From NCBI RefSeq assembly GCF_026625145.1, contig NZ_CP113088.1, positions 372,001-436,000 of the forward strand: a stretch of DNA of 64,000 nucleotides, in the 5' to 3' direction. How positions within the stretch are numbered: position 1 is the stretch's first letter; each line of letters starts with the position of its first letter. Of the stretch, positions 59,167-64,000 are shown piece after piece. Both the position numbers and the translations under genes were made by a program. The notes below the pieces were generated by a model, which did no database searches, was not told the origin of the DNA, and saw only the letters and a program-made list of their open reading frames with translations. Source of the stretch: Lacinutrix neustonica (GTDB lineage Bacteria; Bacteroidota; Bacteroidia; Flavobacteriales; Flavobacteriaceae).

Positions 59167-59757
59167 TTAATTCGTTAAAATAATATTGTGTTTTTCTATC
59201 ACTTTTCTCATGTTAATTAAGGCATAACGCATACGCCCTAAAGCGGTGTTAATACTAACTCCCGTGCGCTCCGAAATTTCTTTAAAACTCATATCTTGAT
59301 ACATGCGCATCACCAACACTTCTTTTTGATCTTCAGGCAATTCTTCAATTAAACGTCTCACATCACTTTCTACCTGATCTTTTATAATGGCTTTTTCGGC
59401 ATTTAAACTACTGTCGCATAACACAGAAAAAATACTGAATTCGCCACTATTATCAAACTTAGGCATGCGGTTATTTTTTCTAAAATGATCAATCACCAGA
59501 TTATGAGCAATTCGCATCACCCAAGGTAAAAATTTACCTTCTTCATTATATTTTCCTCTTTTCAGCGTTTTTATAACTTTGATAAAAGTATCTTGAAAGA
59601 CATCTTCTGCCACGTCTCTATCATATACTTTAGAATAGATAAAACTATAAATACGTTGCTTGTGTCTTTTTATTAAAATTTCTAGTGAAGTTTCATCGCC
59701 TTTGAGGTAGCTACTAACTAAAATAGCATCTGATATAATTTCTTGTCGCATAATCAT
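59167..59757 (-). CDS. RNA polymerase ECF sigma factor
   Basis: 196 residues. Region 2 includes YSKVYDRDVAEDVFQDTFIK near residue 42 and FLPWVMRIAHNLVIDHFRK near 78. Region 4 shows LPEDQKEVLVMRMYQDMSFK and EISERTGVSINTALGRMRYA near 140-178. The linker (about 98-125) is short. No anti-sigma gene is adjacent; the 47-aa ORF is the only co-directional neighbour. It probably belongs to the general Bacteroidota ECF group without a membrane anti-sigma. The start MIMRQEI has a second Met two codons later. The frame is intact. Confidence 0.9.
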   Translation of the reverse strand: MIMRQEIISDAILVSSYLKGDETSLEILIKRHKQRIYSFIYSKVYDRDVAEDVFQDTFIKVIKTLKRGKYNEEGKFLPWVMRIAHNLVIDHFRKNNRMPKFDNSGEFSIFSVLCDSSLNAEKAIIKDQVESDVRRLIEELPEDQKEVLVMRMYQDMSFKEISERTGVSINTALGRMRYALINMRKVIEKHNIILTN

Positions 59758-59960
59758 TACTTTTTTACTGCAGAAGGTAGGACTTCAGCATTAGATTTAG
59801 GTTTGTAAATTAAAAAAGTAATTGTATGCTATAGGCTTGAAAATTAAATAATTATTAATGAAGGTAAATATAACAACAATCATTCCGAAAAAACAAAAAA
59901 AAACAGAATATTTAACATTTTATTGCACAATAATCTGTTTTTAAGCTGAAATAGAAGTCT

Positions 59961-59968
59961 TATCTTTG
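59961..59968 (+). promoter_or_regulatory. -7 box of uvrA
   Basis: TATCTTTG, an exact TAnnTTTG match, 25 bases before the uvrA ATG at 59994. No obvious SOS box was seen in the 236-base gap to the sigma gene. Confidence 0.6.
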
Positions 59969-59993
59969 TATCCCTTAAAATTTATAAAACCCT

Positions 59994-62791
59994 ATGAACA
60001 TTAAGCTTTCCGAAGTTAATCCAAAACATAACATCATCATTAAAGGTGCAAAATTGCATAATTTAAAAAATATAGATGTCGTTATTCCAAGAAATAAATT
60101 GGTTGTTATTACAGGGTTATCAGGTTCAGGAAAGTCTAGTTTAGCATTTGATACGCTGTATGCAGAAGGCCGGAGACGCTATGTGGAAAGCCTTTCTAGC
60201 TATGCTAGGCAATTTTTAGGACGATTAAACAAGCCTAAAGTCGATTATATTAAAGGCATCGCTCCTGCCATTGCCATTGAGCAAAAAGTAAATTCAACCA
60301 ATCCACGATCTACCGTTGGTACCTCCACAGAAATTTACGATTATCTCAAATTGTTATTTGCCGAATTGGAAGAACGTATTCCCCACATTCCGGAGAGGAA
60401 GTAAAAAAAGATTCGGTTTCAGATGTTTTAAAATATATAAAAAGTATCCCTATAGGTAAAAAACTGCTTCTCCTCGCTCCTATTCATTTAGAAGAAGGTC
60501 GTGACATGAGTGATAAACTAAAGGCGCTTAATGCCCAAGGTTATGCTAGAATTAAAGCGGAAGGCGACATTATTCGTCTAGACGCTGCTGAACATATTAC
60601 AGAAAAAACAAAAGATCTGTTTTTAGTTGTTGACAGAATTGTCACTAAAGATGATGAGGATTTCTTTAATCGTTTGGCAGATGCCATACAGACGGCCTTT
60701 TTTGAAGGTAAAGGTGAGTGCTTTATTGAATCGCTATCAAGCGCGTCTTCTAATAAAGAGATGCGCCATTTTAGTAATAAGTTCGAGTTAGATGGCATTA
60801 CCTTTTTAGAGCCTAATGTACATTTATTTAGTTTTAACAATCCGTATGGAGCTTGCCCTAAATGTGAAGGCTATGGAGACGTCATAGGTATAGATGATGA
60901 TTTAGTGATCCCCAATACGGCACTTTCGGTCTATGAAAATGCTATTTTCCCATGGCGTGGTGAAAGCATGAGTTGGTATCGCGATCAATTAGTTAATAAC
61001 TCACACCATTTTAATTTTCCTATTCACAAACCTTACTTTGAATTGAGTGAGGCACATAAAAGCCTCATATGGAACGGTAATAAATATTTTGAAGGACTAC
61101 ATACCTTTTTTGCCGAACTAGAAAGTAAGGCCTATAAAATCCAAAATAGAGTGATGTTGTCACGCTATCGTGGAAAAACAAAATGTAAAGTTTGTCATGG
61201 AAAGCGTTTAAGGCCGGAAGCGAATTATGTTAAAATAAGCGGGGCTACATTGACAGACTTAGTTGAAATGCCCCTCGATAGATTGAGCCTCCGGTTTAAA
61301 CAGTTAGAATTGAATGCTCATGATCACACGATTGCAAAACGATTGTTGACTGAAATTAATAACCGTCTTTCTTTTTTAAGCAACGTCGGTTTAGACTACT
61401 TAACGTTAAACCGAAAATCGAACACCTTATCTGGCGGAGAAAGTCAACGTATAAATTTAGCAACATCACTAGGAAGTAGCCTGGTGGGCTCCATGTATAT
61501 TCTTGATGAACCAAGTATAGGGTTACATCCAAAGGATACAGAGCGCCTTATACTTGTATTAAAAGCCTTAAGAGATTTAGGAAACACTGTCATTGTGGTT
61601 GAACACGATGAAGATATTATGAAAGAGGCCGATGAAATTATTGATATCGGACCGTAAGCGGGAACTTTTGGGGGGCATGTGGTGGCCACAGGCACCTATA
61701 AAGATATCTTAGCTTCCAATTCGCTAACGGCACAGTACCTTAATGAAACACTTAAAATTGAAGTTCCTAAGAAACGGCGCACTTCGAAATATAGTCTTGA
61801 CATTATAGGCGCTCGAGAAAACAACTTGAAAAACATAAACGTCAGCTTTCCATTAGGGATGCTTACCGTCATTACAGGTGTTTCTGGTAGTGGAAAAAGT
61901 ACCTTAGTTAAAAAAATAGTCTATCCCGCATTACAAAAAGAACTCACGGGTTTTGGAGATAAGCCTGGTCAATTTACAGAGCTCAAAGGAAATTATAGCA
62001 ATGTGAAACACATCGAGTTTGTAGATCAAAATCCTATTGGGAGGTCCTCTCGTTCTAATCCAGTGACCTACATTAAAGCCTATGATGATATTCGTGCGCT
62101 ATACAGTAAACAGAAATTGAGTACGATTAGAAATTATGCCGCGAAACACTTTAGTTTTAATGTTGATGGCGGACGCTGCGAAACCTGTAAAGGTGAAGGC
62201 GAAGTTACCATTGAAATGCAGTTTATGGCCGATGTGCATTTAGAATGTGAAACCTGTAAAGGGAAGCGTTTTAAAAAAGAAGTCCTGGAAGTCACTTTTG
62301 CCGATAAAAATATTGATGATATTTTAAATATGACTATTGACGATGCCATCGTATTTTTTGATGAGAACCACGTCACAAAAATAAAAACGAAATTACAACC
62401 GTTGCAAGATGTGGGATTGGGCTATGTTACTTTAGGTCAGAGTTCCTCAACATTATCCGGAGGAGAAGCACAGCGTATTAAGCTGGCCTCTTTTTTAGGA
62501 AAAGGAAACACTAAAGAAACGGCATTATTTGTTTTTGATGAACCCACCACGGGATTACATTTTCACGACATTAAAAAGTTGTTAAAATCCTTTAATGCCT
62601 TAATTGAAAAAGGACACTCCATTATTGTTGTAGAACACAATTTAGAACTTATAAAATGTGCCGACTACATCATAGATTTAGGACCTACAGGCGGTGAATA
62701 CGGAGGTCATTTAGTAGCTTCCGGCACCCCTGAAGAGATTGTTAAGGTTAAGGCTTCAGAAACGGGAAAATATCTGCAAGAAAAGCTCTAG
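59994..62791 (+). CDS. uvrA: Excinuclease ABC subunit A, two lesions
   Basis: Restored length is 932 residues, normal for UvrA. First half: Walker [20 protein letters not shown], zinc-finger halves ACPKCEGYG and CKVCHGKRL, signature LSGGESQR and Walker [10 protein letters not shown]. Second half: [10 protein letters not shown], zinc module [10 protein letters not shown]...[17 protein letters not shown] and FDEPTTGLH. It recognises bulky DNA damage with UvrB. Lesions: 60361-60365, GCCGAATT with one base missing (restores the segment before [14 protein letters not shown]); and 61652-61657, CCGTAA in IDIGP-*-AGTFGG where Glu is expected. Both are typical of the window-wide CCGG pattern. Confidence 0.92.
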
Positions 62792-62794
62792 TTT

Positions 62795-63898
62795 TTAGTA
62801 AAACATAAAAGAAAACAATCCTAAAAAAATCACTGTAATAGGTATTACCAGGGCCAAAAATAAGAACGCCGTTAATCCACTTTTAATAAAACTTAAAAAC
62901 AATCCCTGGCGATAAAAGTGCTTAATAGCGATTAGTAAATAGCTAAATGTAGACAACGTGATTACTAGAACTACCCAGTTTGGGATCTCCATAATAAAAT
63001 TCAACGTCAGAATAATAGTAAACACGGAAAATAGAAAAGCAAAATAATAAAAACTAAAAACCAAATGATGCGCGTAACGGCCCCTATTGTAATACAATAG
63101 TTTAAGAATTAAGGCGAAAATGGGCAATAAGAAAAACATGGCAATCGGTATGGTATCATAAAAGGTCTGTAAAATACTTCCACCTTGTTTAGATTTATAA
63201 AATTTCAATCCTTGAGTATATAAACGTCTTTTAAAAGCGCCATCCGTTTCTTTCAAGCCCATTGCACTATAAATCTCATGATCTGACGCTTTTGCCGCGA
63301 TTAATGAATCGATTTTGCTTTCATTAAAACTGGAGCTCAAAACACTATTATTTTTAAATTTTTCAGTCTCTATTAAGGAATCTACTTGCTTTTGCGTCAA
63401 CCCGGTTAAAAAAACATTGTCATTTAAAACTTTACGAAGTTCTGTCTTTGCTATAGAATCTTTTTCTTTATTAGTGTTTAGTACTTCTAAAGTAGTAGAA
63501 TCAGTTGTTCCCTTACCACTAACACTACTATTTGTAACCTGTGTAGGACTAAAAAAATTATCAAAACGACTATTTACGCTGTCTATTTGTTTTCGAGTAC
63601 TAAAAGAAAACAAAAAGAAAAATACCACTGAAATAAAAAGGTATAATTGTGCGGGGTGCAAATAGAGTAAACGTTTTCCTCCAATGAATTTTTCGGCTAA
63701 ATAGCCCGGTCTAAAAAGCAATGGCAAAAAGCTTTTAAAAAAGCGCGCATCCACAGAGAAATAGTTACTTATGGTGTTACTAAAAAGCAAGCTTAAGGTT
63801 AGCTCTTCCCTATCTTTCTGACCACAATATGGACAAAAATCATAGCGACTTTGAAACTGTTTTTCACAATTTTTACAAGTGGAGTAAGAAATAGACAT
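62795..63898 (-). CDS. DUF3667 family membrane protein with N-terminal zinc ribbon
   Basis: 367 residues, intact. The N-terminal zinc-ribbon signature CKNC...CPYC (residues 8-26) is followed by the DUF3667 core TISNYFSVDARFFKSFLPLL and RPGYLAEKFIGGKRLLYLHP, which leads into the first membrane helix near 90. A Ser/Lys/Asp-rich extramembrane loop fills about 110-225, and four more helices end the protein. The function of DUF3667 proteins is unknown. It is convergent with uvrA, whose stop lies three bases away. Confidence 0.83.
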   Translation of the reverse strand: MSISYSTCKNCEKQFQSRYDFCPYCGQKDREELTLSLLFSNTISNYFSVDARFFKSFLPLLFRPGYLAEKFIGGKRLLYLHPAQLYLFISVVFFFLFSFSTRKQIDSVNSRFDNFFSPTQVTNSSVSGKGTTDSTTLEVLNTNKEKDSIAKTELRKVLNDNVFLTGLTQKQVDSLIETEKFKNNSVLSSSFNESKIDSLIAAKASDHEIYSAMGLKETDGAFKRRLYTQGLKFYKSKQGGSILQTFYDTIPIAMFFLLPIFALILKLLYYNRGRYAHHLVFSFYYFAFLFSVFTIILTLNFIMEIPNWVVLVITLSTFSYLLIAIKHFYRQGLFLSFIKSGLTAFLFLALVIPITVIFLGLFSFMFY

Positions 63899-64000
63899 TT
63901 ATAGCGGTTTTCAATTTTAAAAATAATCATTTTAATTGAAATGCCCCTGTAAATCATTAATTAATCTTGTTTTAATTCTTTGGAAACCACTAGTGAAAAT
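63899..64000. other. Upstream region of the DUF3667 gene, window end
   Basis: About 100 AT-rich bases with no open frame that I recognise. It probably contains the promoter of the minus-strand DUF3667 gene. Confidence 0.4.

Overview
The window looks like chromosomal DNA of a member of the Bacteroidota, most likely a marine Flavobacteriaceae. It is AT-rich and has no obvious Shine-Dalgarno sites. Several genes are preceded by the TAnnTTTG -7 box typical of this phylum. Diagnostic families are present: DUF4249 lipoproteins behind an STN/CarboxypepD TonB receptor, a fused two-domain 2-oxoacid dehydrogenase E1, DUF5916, TIGR02757, DUF3667 and a cold-shock protein with a lysine-rich N-terminal arm. 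I see no rRNA, tRNA, CRISPR, insertion sequence, prophage or plasmid function.

Layout. 0.2-5.5 kb: hpf, rlmI, two helicases and a DUF1853 protein. 5.6-13.4 kb: an SLC12-like transporter, a methyltransferase with a small membrane protein, topB overlapping a pseudouridine synthase, and an MscS channel. 13.4-18.6 kb: a TetR regulator with its own operator, followed by a type-I-secretion-like cassette (ABC, HlyD, TolC). 18.7-21.3 kb: a cold-shock protein, a secreted protein, three micro-ORFs and Hsp20. 21.3-28.8 kb: 2-oxoacid dehydrogenase E1, a 2OG oxygenase, a YciH/SUI1-DUF1835-nucleoside phosphorylase-SBP operon and ung. 29-36.7 kb: a YfcC carrier, a CDP-alcohol phosphotransferase, msrA, DUF5916, a LolD-like ATPase and TIGR02757. 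36.8-45.3 kb: a GAF histidine kinase, an M61 peptidase, a glycosyltransferase, a BatA-type protein, a dihydroorotase-like protein and an esterase. 45.6-53.6 kb: an outer-membrane TonB-receptor/DUF4249 operon. 53.6-64 kb: an MBL hydrolase, a conserved 483-aa protein, DUF2914, bcp, nth, an ECF sigma factor with a 47-aa companion, uvrA and DUF3667.

The most striking feature is the state of the genes. By eye I count about 44 frame-breaking or stop-creating lesions in about 30 genes, including housekeeping genes such as uvrA and msrA. Each can be repaired by restoring a CCGG (sometimes CTGG) at the lesion. The damaged forms are CCGAG, CGG, CCGAA, CG, CC and, in four cases, CCGTAA for CCGGAA. This is best explained by a systematic base-calling or consensus error at a modified motif, which would mean the organism carries a DNA-modification system acting on CCGG-like sites. 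Broken genes are therefore annotated over their whole restored span.

The best candidate for undescribed biology is a run of three micro-ORFs at 20282-20682. Two are tandem paralogues of 28 codons with the same -RRHR end, and the third encodes a basic 44-residue peptide. All have TCAA-repeat leaders and they share a strong terminator.
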